Assembly (NCBI RefSeq): GCF_002575655.3
Contig: NC_053039.3
Location: 45,509,290 to 45,573,289, forward strand
Direction: 5' to 3'
DNA: 64,000 nucleotides
From: Aegilops tauschii subsp. strangulata
Taxonomy: Eukaryota > Streptophyta > Magnoliopsida > Poales > Poaceae
Shown here: positions 46,238-56,148 of the stretch, one piece after another
How the letters are laid out: every line of letters begins with the position of its first letter
Numbering within the stretch: position 1 is the first letter of the stretch
The notes under the pieces: generated by a model
What the model was told of the DNA's origin: nothing
Seen by the model: the letters and a program-made list of their open reading frames with translations, nothing else
The model's database searches: none
Translations under genes and position numbers: made by a program

Positions 46238-46696
46238 CAGACCCAATGCATAGTTCAAGACACTACCTGCAAGCTGATTATTGATGGTGGCAGCTACACC
46301 AACATTATCAGCAAGAGCTTGGTGGATTCTCTCTCATTGCCTACATGGAAACACCCGCAGCCTCATTGCGTTCAGTGGTTGTATAATTCTGGGAAGCTGA
46401 AGGTCACACATAAGGTGCGTCTTACATTTTGTGTAGGTACTTATGAGGACACAGTGGTCTGCGATGTTTTGCCTATGGATGCATGTCTTGTGCTGCTAGG
46501 CCGACCATGGCAATTTGATAGGCGTTCCACTCATCAAGGCAGATCCAACGTTTATTCATTGTGGCATAAAGGGAAGCGTCATGTTATACAGCCTATGCTT
46601 GACAAGGATATCAAAGTGGATATGGTTGCTGTGAAGAAGAAGGTCCAACACATTAAGGTGAAACCGAGGACGGTTTCCTCTCAAGTTGGGGGCTGA
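46238..46696 (+). CDS. Retropepsin-like protease domain, C-terminal end of the Gypsy polyprotein
   Basis: Open from the non-LTR junction to a stop at 46694-46696. The aspartic protease site is LIIDGGSYTNIIS (DGG where many have DTG/DSG), then a flap-like region and a second hydrophobic strand (ACLVLLGRPWQFDRRSTHQG). The last residues are KPRTVSSQVGG. The TGA stop is the first three bases of the 3' LTR, so nothing can follow: the element ends its coding after protease. In the ancestral copy this was joined to gag. Confidence 0.75.
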   Translation, partial: QTQCIVQDTTCKLIIDGGSYTNIISKSLVDSLSLPTWKHPQPHCVQWLYNSGKLKVTHKVRLTFCVGTYEDTVVCDVLPMDACLVLLGRPWQFDRRSTHQGRSNVYSLWHKGKRHVIQPMLDKDIKVDMVAVKKKVQHIKVKPRTVSSQVGG

Positions 46697-47207
46697 TGAG
46701 GGGAGAATATCTATTACTCCTATTATTTCACCACATCATGATATTTTGAAGCTTGGATCCTTTTGCTTTGCAATTCCTCCTACGAATGAGGTGAAGCCAA
46801 ATTTTAGAACACCACCAATGTGTTTCGGCAAGGCCAAATAGGAGTGGCTTTATATCCAGGCCATGTCATGGGCCATGGAGTTTTATTTTCTTTAGTTCTG
46901 GTATTTTAATTCGGTTGGGCCTGTCCAATCCGAATGTTTTAATTCGTTTTAGGGTTTACCTATATAAGCTAGCTGCCGGCTATTGTAATAGGGGAGTTGA
47001 ATTTTCGACTTAAGAATAGACAGGAAAAAGGTCCCATGTTGGGGACCCCAATATCGCTTGTTTTGCTTGCTGATTCGCAAGAATCTGTTGTGTTGTTTGT
47101 GGAGTAGATCTAATCTGCACAACAATCAAAATTATCTGCTGGTTCTATCGTTCGCCGTGAAAGATTGGGCCAAAAAAACCTTAGGATCTCTACTTGATCC
47201 TTATCAA
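46694..47207 (+). repeat. 3' LTR of the gag-protease Gypsy element
   Basis: 514 bp, begins TGATGAGGGG. Followed by AGTAC, one base different from the left target copy AGTCC. Confidence 0.9.
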
Positions 47208-48005
47208 GTACATTTGTAACTTGACAAACTGTCGAACAGCTTGCGGGCGTCGACGAAGGAGACGGCCGGCGAAGGGAGTCGCGACGCCCACGGACCCAGC
47301 TAGCTGCCGTGCCGACGTCTGACGAGCGGGCCGGCGTCCGACGAGCGTGCCGGTGAGGATCTGGCCGGGGCGGCGAGGCGCCTACTTGGTCGCGGTCACG
47401 GCTGTGTCGGGGGGGGGGGGGGAGCAGGGGTGGGAAGCAGTCGGTTCCCCAGCGGCAAGACGGCGGTGACGGGCGACGTGGGAGGTGGCGGCTTTGCTGA
47501 GCGGATGTTGCGGCGCCGGCAGCTGGCAGAGTCACCGGAAAGAATGGGCGGCGGCGGCGGCGACGAAGGAGGCGGGCGAGGGTTGCTGTTGGATGGGGGG
47601 AGGCCAATGTGCCACTGACCAGCGGGCCCGGGGGAGGACAAGGCGAGCGCACGCGCGTCCGTCTCGTATCCGCGCCGACGCAAATCCGGCTAAAAAATGG
47701 GCCGGAAATGGGTCGTCCGCGGACGAAAAGCGGACGCGCATCCGTTTGGGTCGGCGTGTTGGGCCAAAATTTATGTCCTCGCCGACTCAAACGGACGCCA
47801 GCGGACGAAATGGGTCGCCCCGTTGGAGTTGCTCTTACCTCTGCATACTCAGCATAGTTTGTGCTCGCGTGTTGGGTTGGTATGGACCATGCATTCTTTG
47901 TTGTGCTGCAGAGTGTGTCGTAGGCGCTCCACCAGCACATCACTCTAGCCGCCTACGTTTCTGCGATTTCCTGGTGCATGCACGCCAACCACACGAACGG
48001 GCAAC

Positions 48006-48892
48006 CATCCATCACAGCTCTCGACCGGATCGCTCGCATAGCGACCCCTGGAAAAGTAGGATCGCACCAGGTGATCTAGGGAGGCGGACGAGGGTTTCTT
48101 GCGCGCCGCCGGTGATGCCGCCGGTTCCCTCTCTCTCCGTCGGCCGCTCTGGCGGCGGGAGGGAGGGGGAACCTCGGGTCTGTTCGCTAGGTGGGTGTAT
48201 GGTAGGGTTAGGGTTGAGGGAGACGCTGCTGAGGCTGTTGCGATGGTGTCGCGTTGGAATAAGTTTCTCCGGGCTCCGTTCGCAGTTAGGCGAGGCTTTT
48301 GCCTTCGTCTAGGAGCCATCGGGGTTGGGGATCCCCGGATCTCGTCGAGGTCGCGGGCTATGGTGGCTGGAGGTCCATTGGCACTGGCCGTTTGGGTCCT
48401 CAGATGGGCGATGGATGCAGGGAGACGAAGACCCTTCTTCTTCCTTGTTGGTATGATTTGGTGCTGCTGTTTTTCTCCTTCCTCTGCGCTGATTCTGGTG
48501 GGAGATCCTGCTTTGCCCGGGCGGATGGCCCGGCCGCGGTGCTAGACCGGTCGGATGACTCGAGTTCTCTTTCTTCCGGAAGGGACACTTTTCGCGGTAC
48601 TCAAAGCCAAAGATGGCGACGGTTGTTGCAGGTGTGTTGGATTGATGTCCATGCCCTCTCAGCGCTGGTGTCAAGAAAGGAGGAAGCAGCGTGGCGGCAA
48701 TTGTACCGAGGACGAAGACGATGACCTGCTTGCGACTGGTTGCAGATCCTTATGCTGCAGGGGTCTTCTCTCAAGATTCAGGTATGATGTCAGCATAGTT
48801 TATGGTCCTTTGTGTTTGCGTTTCAGTGTGCTTGTAAGGGTCAACTACTTTGTACTGACTCGTGATATGAATGATAAAAAAATTCCAAAAAA
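48006..48892 (+). mobile_element. Non-LTR retroinsertion with 19-bp target duplication
   Basis: Perfect direct repeats of 19 bp (47987-48005 and 48893-48911: AACCACACGAACGGGCAAC) enclose 887 bp that end in an A-rich tail (GATATGAATGATAAAAAAATTCC...). The 5' part is GC-rich with plant-leader character. No RT domain is visible. It may be a truncated LINE, a non-autonomous relative, or a processed transcript of a host gene; the sequence does not decide which. Confidence 0.7.
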
Positions 48893-48911
48893 AACCACAC
48901 GAACGGGCAAC

Positions 48912-49646
48912 GTAGCATAATCTCTCGCGTCGTCCATTTGTCGGGTCCCCCATTCCTCTCTCTTGGCCAGATCCCCAGCGACCTGCGGTGGCAACGGATT
49001 TGACCAGATGCCCGACAAGCTACGACCGCCACCAACGCATCCATCCTAAACCCTGGCATGGGTGGTGCTCGAGCAATGCTAGGAGCACACCGCCTTTCAC
49101 TGTCCGGGTTTAGGGGCTGCACCGGAGGATGCGCGCCGGAGCCGCCTCCTCCCCAGGAGGAGCTAGTCCGAGGGCCATGGTCGCGAACTTCGTCACGTCA
49201 CAAGGAGCCGGATGGTGGAGGCCATCGCTGAGGAGATTGTGGCTACTCCAGCCTCGTCGCCAAGTTGCCACGCATGGTCGACAGACAAAACGGCGGCTTC
49301 GGCTGCAACAAGAGGTTGTCCCCTCGGGCGCAAAAATCATCCCCGGCAGGAGTTCCTCCCCTCTACATTACCAAGGCTCCATTTGCTTTATAGGAATATC
49401 GCAGGATTTTCTCCAAAATATTTCCCTACAGGAGACCTTTCCTTTGAAGTGTTCGAATTGTAGGATAGCAACTACAATCTGTGTCCATTCGAGAGGAATG
49501 AAAAACCCCACTCCAAGCTATTGGAGGATACCCAAGGGAGAAATGTATTGTGCATGCACATAAAATAACCTTGTTGTGTTTTGTTGCATCCTACATCTTC
49601 TTGGGTCCCAACACTTACATTTTCCAGTGACCCGAACAACTCTCCT
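48912..49646. other. Low-copy sequence with possible MITE remnant
   Basis: 49370-49560 has the words typical of grass hAT/MITE ends (GGCTCCATTTGCTTTATAGGAATAT, ATAGGAATTTTC-like runs), but I could not pair it with an opposite end. No gene is supported. Confidence 0.35.
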
Positions 49647-49649
49647 TTA

Positions 49650-50684
49650 GGGCATCTTCAACATCGTGTATCAAAACACCACTAGACATCCGGATAGCAC
49701 AGTCCGGACACTTTGTGCCATCCAACATCATGCATCAAGTGTCCGCTGACCGGTCCACACGTTCGAAATCCGCCAAACCAGAAATTAAACAAGGGAAGGT
49801 TTTGGGAAGTCTGGACGCCCGCCACATCAGATTCCCTTCCTGGAGCCCTTTCACCCACTCCGCCCATCCCCTATTGTTGTGTATCCGCGCACCCACCAAG
49901 ACCACCGCTGCCTTTACACCAATCTGGAGCTCCGCTGCTCCTCCCAGGCGCTTTGTAATTCGCCGCCATTGCACCCCTAGATCTGTCAGAACCCTAGGTA
50001 CAATGAGCCCACTGCCAATGCTATCCATGGTGGACACCACACCCGACAAGTATTCGGCCAAATGCTATTGAGATATATTTTTTTACCCTCTCCTTGTTTG
50101 ACATCAAGCACGCATGAGGGCAGGGTACTCGGTGAGGAAGGATGCACTGTTGTGTGATGCGTGGTTGGCCACGAATACAGGGTTTGTAGGCATGAAGCAA
50201 TTCGTAAGCTTTGCTCTTGTTGCTGTATGTGTTGGTCAATTCTTCGGTTCCTCAATGTTGCAACTTGATGATAAGCATTGCATAGCACGCACGCGCTGCC
50301 GCAACGTACCAAAGGACGGAGGACAAGTCCTTCAATTTAACGCATTGTTGGACAAAGCTCAAGAGGTAGCCCATCTGGGTGAACAACATGCATCGCTCAA
50401 GAAGTTCAAGCTCGAGAAGAGAAAACTGAAGATGAAAGCTGAGGAGTTTGGTTGAATTTGAGATTGAGGACTTATAAAAACTTGTTGAACATGCGGTGGT
50501 TTTGTTAATATTTAAATGTATGGTTAAATCTCTATCGACTGATGATTCAAACTGAGCCTACATGACAGACATTTCTTTTTCTTTTTAAAAGGGGATGGAG
50601 ATTTGGTGTGTAAGGTTGGATGGCTGCCCCACTATTTGCGGACGTTTGGGGTGTCCTATTTGATGGACGGTGTTGGAGATGCCC
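49650..50684. mobile_element. Deleted PIF/Harbinger derivative
   Basis: Inverted ends GGGCATCTTCAACATCG / inverse of GGGCATCTCCAACACCG, flanked by TTA (49647-49649, 50685-50687). 1035 bp, with only a remnant of the Myb-like ORF1 and no transposase. Confidence 0.83.
50114..50455 (+). pseudogene. Remnant of a Harbinger ORF1 (Myb-like)
   Basis: 113 residues. RKDALLCDAWLATN matches the start of the Myb/trihelix region of Harbinger ORF1 proteins. The end (EQHASLKKFKLEKRKLKMKA) matches their C-terminal coiled coil. The middle is lost or shifted. Not expected to work. Confidence 0.45.
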
Positions 50685-50687
50685 TTA

Positions 50688-53504
50688 TCTCATCCTCTAT
50701 TTCTAGACCACATAGGTTTCCAAGCTCTATGCAACCCAACTCCTTCACATATTATTTTCTGATGTTTTCTCTGCCTCTACTCCGTATAGAGCCTAAGGAG
50801 ATATTGGATGAGTAGGGCCTTGACCCTCCTATATGGGTCCTAGTTTTTGACCCTCGAGATTTTATTCAAAAAATGCGACCTCATATGCCTCAAAATTGAG
50901 TCCTCCATAATCTATTCCCAATAGGCAGAAGGTATGAGCCCATTTGCCGTGTTCTGTTGGTTTTGACTATCTTTTCCACCATTTTATTTTTCTTTTCTTC
51001 CTTTTCTCCTTTTGTTTCGTTTTTCTGTCTAGTTTCATTCTCTTTTTGTTTTGCAACTTTTTTCTCGATTATATATTCCCCCTTTTATACTTTTAAAGAT
51101 ATTTCCAATAGTATATTAACATAAATTAAGATGTGGATGAACAATATTTTAAAAATCTATGACCTATGCTTTAAAATATTTTTTTTTTAATATATGAATA
51201 TGTCGAATGCTTTGGCAATTTCCCCGGGTCCGATGAAGCAATATAATTTTGAACCATGTGATATGTTTTATTTCATGTGGATGAACAAATTTTTTATATC
51301 ATTAAATGACCATTTTACATTATGCGTGAATGTAGATTTTTCCTTTTTGTAAAATCTTTTTACATTTTTTATATATATTAATCACAATATATTTTACAAA
51401 ATAAACAATAATAGACTTTATGGGCCTCGCCGAACCGACCCATGTTAGTACGCTATAAGTGTTTCCTCCAATATTCCACACTTTTTTTTGCCAGTGAACT
51501 TTCCAATCTATTTATAATCAATCTGTTTACTTACCGGGTGGAACAGGAGGTCTCCTATTCTTCACCCGTGGTTGTGAATAGTCGAGCAAACACCTAAATA
51601 GGCCGGCCACGTGTTGGCCTATTAAGACCTATTTCTAATTCAGAAAATATCATGAAAATATTTTTAAAAGAAATAATATATTGTGAAAAATGAAAAATAT
51701 TTGCCAACGAAAATAGAATGTTCATATATATGAAATAGGATGTCCGCCGCGTATTTATGATATTTTTACGTCAAAACCAATTATACTCATGCATTAACAA
51801 CTTTACATATATTTTTACCAAAGTTCATATATATAGAGAGATTTTTTCTCATATTTAGAATAATAATACTAAGTCAGCGACAATTAATATGGATCGCAGG
51901 GAGTAGATAAAAATTATTTGCATATTAATAATACATGTAACTTAAAAAAAGTGTTCATATATGTATTTATATGTGTTTCATGTATGAATATACGTTTCAT
52001 ATACTAGGGAAAATATTCAAGTCTTAAAAGTAGGAAAAAAACAAAACATGAATCGAAGAAAAAGTCAAAAGGAAAAATGGATAAAAAATATCAAACAAGG
52101 AAAAAGAAGGGGGAAAGGGTTGAAAGCTTAAATAAATAAAAAATAAAAATAATCAAGCCCTAATGTTCAACATGAGCATTGACACGACAAGTTTGTGTAA
52201 TATAGACAAGCATCAGTCCAACATATGATCCAGAAAAACCAAAGTGTGACTTTGACTTCTATCTTGCATGCATGCGACGGCACTTGGCATCAATGAAATA
52301 TTCCTAAATACCCTTGCATTGTCGTCATTCTAAATTTTTCTTGAAGTAAGAAGTGATCCCATTCCCTCTGTTCCTGTTGCGGTTGGTCATAGAATACCAT
52401 CGATCTTTGCTTGAGTTGAAGGTGCCCCAGAAATCGTCCGTGCGTATGTCGAAAAGCCTAAACCACACTTTAATCTCATTTGGAATGTGCCTTGGAATCT
52501 ACACATGAATAATATGTGCGTCTCTCTGCCTACTCTGGTAAGCTACAACCTGGCCAACCTCTTTGTTGAAGCCGGGCGACCGTCCACACCCGGTCGTCCA
52601 AGATAAGTCATGCAAGATTACGTGGTTAGACCAATCTTAATTGTTCCAAACGGCCAGCGTCAAGAATGAAACGTCATGACGGTGATTTCTTTTAGGAGGA
52701 ATAGGATGATGGGTCAGCATAGTACTAGCTAACTTGGTTGAAGTACTTCTGCATACTTACATATAGCTGCAACTTCTATGTTTGCATTGTGTTTCCCAAA
52801 AGTGAAAACAAAAATCATTCTAACTAACTACTAGGCAAGTAGTTTATTGACCGAGACAAAAAAAATAAGCTGATGAATGTGTTTGATCTGGTAAAAAAAA
52901 CTAGTAGGTGGTCTTTTATCCTCTAACGGCATCCGAAATAAATTAAATCATTCTGTCAAAATGTTGTACTATTAGTGCGTTACTAGTGGCATTATTATTT
53001 ATTTTGACGTGAACTAGCTGGCATTATTTGTAGGTTGTGATATTTACCTGATCAAAAAGATGGATGAAGCATCACTCCGTCAGAGTGGAGGGTCTGGGCA
53101 CTCTTGGGGGCAGTAAGTATACTAGCACAAAATTGGAATGGTCTGGCACGTGGAATAGCTGGCATGCATCACTAGTGCACAAGGTACGCACCCGGTGTGG
53201 GATAGCTAGTTTTTCACTGGCACATGCATGTCTGTGAGTGTGGAGCTTCACATACAATTTTCCCGGGTGACCGGCTACGAATTACACAGGCTACACGTAC
53301 GTACGTGCAAGCGTGCAGCTCAGTCTCGGCATCGTGCTGGGACTGCCCGCAAGAGTACAAATGCATGTCAGCATAGCTTGTGCACCCAGCGACTGCATTT
53401 TTCTATCTTGGATAAGAATAGGAGGTGGGGCGCCAAAGCTCTACACGGTTTTCCCTTAAAGAAAAGGCTTAGATGGTTCAGCTTGACCCTTGTTATCTAC
53501 CCTA
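50688..53504. other. AT-rich intergenic region
   Basis: 51000-52200 is very AT-rich with pyrimidine runs and no ORF. 52325-52680 holds a coding remnant listed separately. 52700-53500 has no recognised feature. Confidence 0.45.
52325..52680 (-). pseudogene. Unidentified protein remnant
   Basis: The minus strand reads with normal protein character for about 118 codons with only two stops: VILHDLSWTTGCGRSPGFNK, QVVAYQSRQRDAHIIHV, stop, IPRHIPNEIKVWFRLFDIRT, DRWYSMTNRNRNRGNGITSY, ending FKKNLE and TGA at 52325. Such long agreement is unlikely in random AT-rich DNA. I do not recognise it. It could be a host gene fragment or an endogenous viral element; nothing seen decides between them. Confidence 0.4.
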
Positions 53505-53830
53505 GAGACCCGTGAGAGAAGAAAAAGATGATGATGATGATTCATGATATTGACGCACGTCTCCGTCTTCTATCGCATCTTTGCCCCCTCAAACGACTAA
53601 ACCACGACAATTGAGTTGGTTGCCTTATAACAAATCTAAATGGCCACTGTTCTGAACCACATGGAAAATTGATCGATCAACATTAAAATCTAAATCTCTC
53701 AAAACACACGAAACACGTTGGCATCGACAGCCAAAAATATCAAGATCCTAGTGAATTAATCCCTCACATGCGATCTAAAGCAAAAATAATAATAATAAAT
53801 CTCTCACATGCTCACAAGTCAGAACTCATT
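53505..53830 (+). repeat. Diverged duplication, copy 1 (interrupted by CACTA)
   Basis: Collinear with 63388-63735. Shared stretches include GATTCATGA.A.TG.CGCACGTCTCC, AACACGTTG/AACATGTTG, and ATCCCTCACATG.GATCT. After the CACTA element it resumes at 58824 with GAACAGCTATT, which matches 63720-63730. Confidence 0.65.
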
Positions 53831-54106
53831 CACTACTAGGGAAAACCCTAATAGTAGCGTTGGTGCAAGCGCTAGCACTAAGGCGCTACAGCTAACTAGT
53901 AGCAGTAGCGCTGGAAAGGAAGCGCTACTGCTATACCTAGTTAGCAGCAGCGCTTTTCTATAGTAAGCGCTAGCGCTTCTTTTAAAAAGCTCTGCTGCTA
54001 ACTTTTCTTGTATTTTTAAAAATACAGCTTATTTTCGTTGTGGTTTTATATACAGTACTTTCATCATATGATTTTATGACCATGATTAGTTATTATATAT
54101 AACAGT

Positions 54107-54259
54107 GGGTGAAATAAACGTGGAGTAGATTCAAGTGGAGGCAACATATGGTGCATGTCGAAAGTACTACTAGTCCAAACTTGATCTAGTTTGGATTAGT
54201 AGTACTTTCGATGTGCACCACATGTTGCCTCCACTTGAATCTAATCCATATTCATTTCA

Positions 54260-54262
<3 letters not shown>
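54107..54262. repeat. Long near-perfect hairpin inside the CACTA element
   Basis: Two arms of about 77 bp (54107-54183 and 54185-54262) pair with few mismatches, with almost no loop. The core CGAAAGTACTACTA.TCCAAAC is the same in both arms when inverted. It could be a small foldback insertion or a source of small RNA. Confidence 0.75.

Positions 54263-54322
<60 letters not shown>
54262..54322. repeat. (AT)n microsatellite
   Basis: About 30 uninterrupted TA units beside the hairpin. The ORF through it (YIYIYI) is an artefact. Confidence 0.95.
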
Positions 54323-54325
<3 letters not shown>

Positions 54326-54523
54326 ATCATGCTCATATAACAACTTAGCATCATGCATCATCGATCATAATAAAATAACTCATCATTGGTATCATAATAA
54401 CAAGTCATACTCATCATCATCGATCATACAACTTCTACTCGATAGCATATCATCATCATAGTCATCTAACCAATCCTACTCAGTTGTTCTTAGCACATGA
54501 TCATGAGTATTAGCAAGGACCTA

Positions 54524-55703
54524 CTACCTTCTCCTAGGTAAAATAGCATAAAACAAGATAGCCCCTGACTCTCCATTATGGGGAATGGAGATGATCCTGT
54601 CTCTAATTCTTGCCTTTCGCACAATCTTGCTTCCAAGAACCTCCTTACGACTGTTCATACATTTTTTTCATTCTTTGATTACCATGTGTTCACCGGTTTT
54701 GGAAATCCGATATGGACAGGTGAGACTCGTAGGATGACCTGGTTGTATGTTCAAAACATCAAGGCGACCATTCTGATACATCAAATGAGGCACACAATCC
54801 ATCGGGATTTTCTGTCGAAAAACATGGTAATAACTTCGTAGTTAGCAATGTAGTTCGGTTTTAGAAGTATGCAAAAGATGCACGGATGTCGTAATAGTAA
54901 AAAATCTTACCAGGGCATCTCCATGGAAGTTACTGTGGTTCAACACGTGCACTAGTGGCACGTATTGACCATAATTTGGAGGAGTATGATAATAGGTATT
55001 GTAATTCTCAAGGTCAGTACAAAATGCGATCAGATGATTTTTATCCTGATAAGTTAATTCGAGCCATCGGTGTAGTGGGTTTTGTCTACCATCTTCCGCA
55101 CATTGTTTGAAAAATGAAAATAAGCTGTCAACTATTTTGAAATAAACAATGTAAATTAGTTAATAACTATGTTTGAGAAACTCACATAGTGGTAGAATCG
55201 GAAGCGTATCAACAAGGACCCAAATGTCCATATTGTCTTGCTCGATGTCAGGGTCACCAAGATCCATGGTGACAAGCATATCCTCATAAAAACCATACAT
55301 CTTGCAAAGTGCTTCCAATTTGGGCAACCAAAATGGGTTACGCTCTGAGAATTGTATAGATTTACTTCAAAATCCATACCATGATGGGTCCTTAGATGAA
55401 TTTTCTTTGTTTCGAAACTTTCATGGTCTTCAAAACCCATCCTCTCCAAGACATAGCGTCTTGCATGGCATGAGATAAGCTAGTCAAATTGTAAAAGATG
55501 CAAATTACACGTTGAAATAGTTGAAGTCGTGCTTAATTACGAAAAAACACTTGTCGTCGTTGCGACTGTTTCAACATCGAAGGTCTCCTGGAGCTTGATG
55601 CTGTAGCACCGATCTTCGTCCAGGTGAGGCCTGTCGCACATACCTCGGTCGTCGTTGCACCAATGCACTCCCCCGGGAGACTTTCGTCGTCCGAGTACGA
55701 CAT
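54524..55703 (-). pseudogene. B3-domain-like gene carried by the CACTA element
   Basis: The ATG at 55701-55703 begins MSYSDDESLPGECIGATTTE. A second piece (ERMGFEDHESFETKKIHLRT, 55156-55449) is followed by a frameshift (true frame: GCPNWK..., then DPDIEQDNMDIW-like). Another exon is near 54900-55100. A last exon has MDCVPHLMYQNGRLDVLNIQ, VIKE, stop, KKCMNSRKEVLGSKIVRKAR and ends ILPRRR at 54524. The pattern of the last part (GR...C.YRI......W.........L..GD-like) fits a plant B3 fold. Grass CACTA elements are known to carry such genes. A TGG-to-TGA stop and frameshifts make it dead. Confidence 0.55.
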
Positions 55704-55852
55704 TTCCTATGTTCATAATTTGAAGATTAAACTTGTACTATTAAATATATGTACTACAAAAACTAAATTAGATCATTATTATTTATCACGGGTTGACTAT
55801 CGGTCTGTCAAGTCTTTTCATGAAAACTCTCAGCTCACGTGGTGCATATATT

Positions 55853-56148
55853 CGACCGTCGGTGATGGTAGCTCCTCCTTTCGTTCCCGAGTGCATTACA
55901 CCAAATTGTCTAGCACACGGGAACGAAGGAGAAGCTACCCCCATGACAACAGTCGGGATTCTTCGTCCTCTCATATATGGTGGAGACTCTCCCTCACTGA
56001 TTCCTCTCTGACATTTGCGACCGTCGGTGATGGTCGTTACTCCTCCTACCCCTAGTGCACAACAAAGGTCTAGCACAAGGAGAAGAAGGAGAAACGACCC
56101 CCACGACAACAGTCGGGATTCTTCGTCCTCTCATATATGGTGGAGCCT
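55853..56148. repeat. Tandem duplication, two units of about 140-165 bp
   Basis: Unit 1 (55853-55990) and unit 2 (56018-56148) share CGACCGTCGGTGATGGT, then an inverted pair, then CAGTCGGGATTCTTCGTCCT. Each unit can also fold, because GTAGCTCCTCCTTCG... is repeated inverted within it. Confidence 0.7.

Larger units (their letters stand above)
42524..47207 (+). mobile_element. Non-autonomous Gypsy element with gag and protease only
   Basis: LTRs at 42524-43038 and 46694-47207 (both begin TGATGAGG and end CTTATCA). The PBS for initiator tRNA-Met is at 43042-43051 (TGGTATCAGA), and the polypurine tract GTTGGGGGC comes before the 3' LTR. The flanking 5-mers are AGTCC and AGTAC. The interior (about 2.4 kb without the nested non-LTR copy) has gag, zinc knuckle and a protease domain; RT, RNase H and integrase are absent. 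Gag resembles that of chromoviruses. The element interrupts the Harbinger transposase start codon. Confidence 0.85.
39162..47834 (-). mobile_element. PIF/Harbinger transposon with nested insertions
   Basis: Inverted ends GAGCAACTTCAACAGG (left) and the inverse of GAGCAACTCCAACGGG (right), flanked by TTA (39159-39161, 47835-47837). It encodes a DDE transposase on the minus strand. Subtracting the solo LTR (39511-41249) and the Gypsy element (42524-47207) with their duplications leaves about 2.2 kb. The right arm (47215-47834) is GC-rich and non-coding. No second (Myb-like) ORF is present, so it may have depended on partners. Confidence 0.88.

Noticed and set aside
45185..46258. Pro/Ala/Arg-rich ORFs on both strands
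   Set aside because: They lie in the GC-rich body of the LINE-like insertion and span its junctions; composition alone explains them.
54213..54461. 82-residue ORF with a YIYIYI core
   Set aside because: It is the (AT)n microsatellite read in frame.
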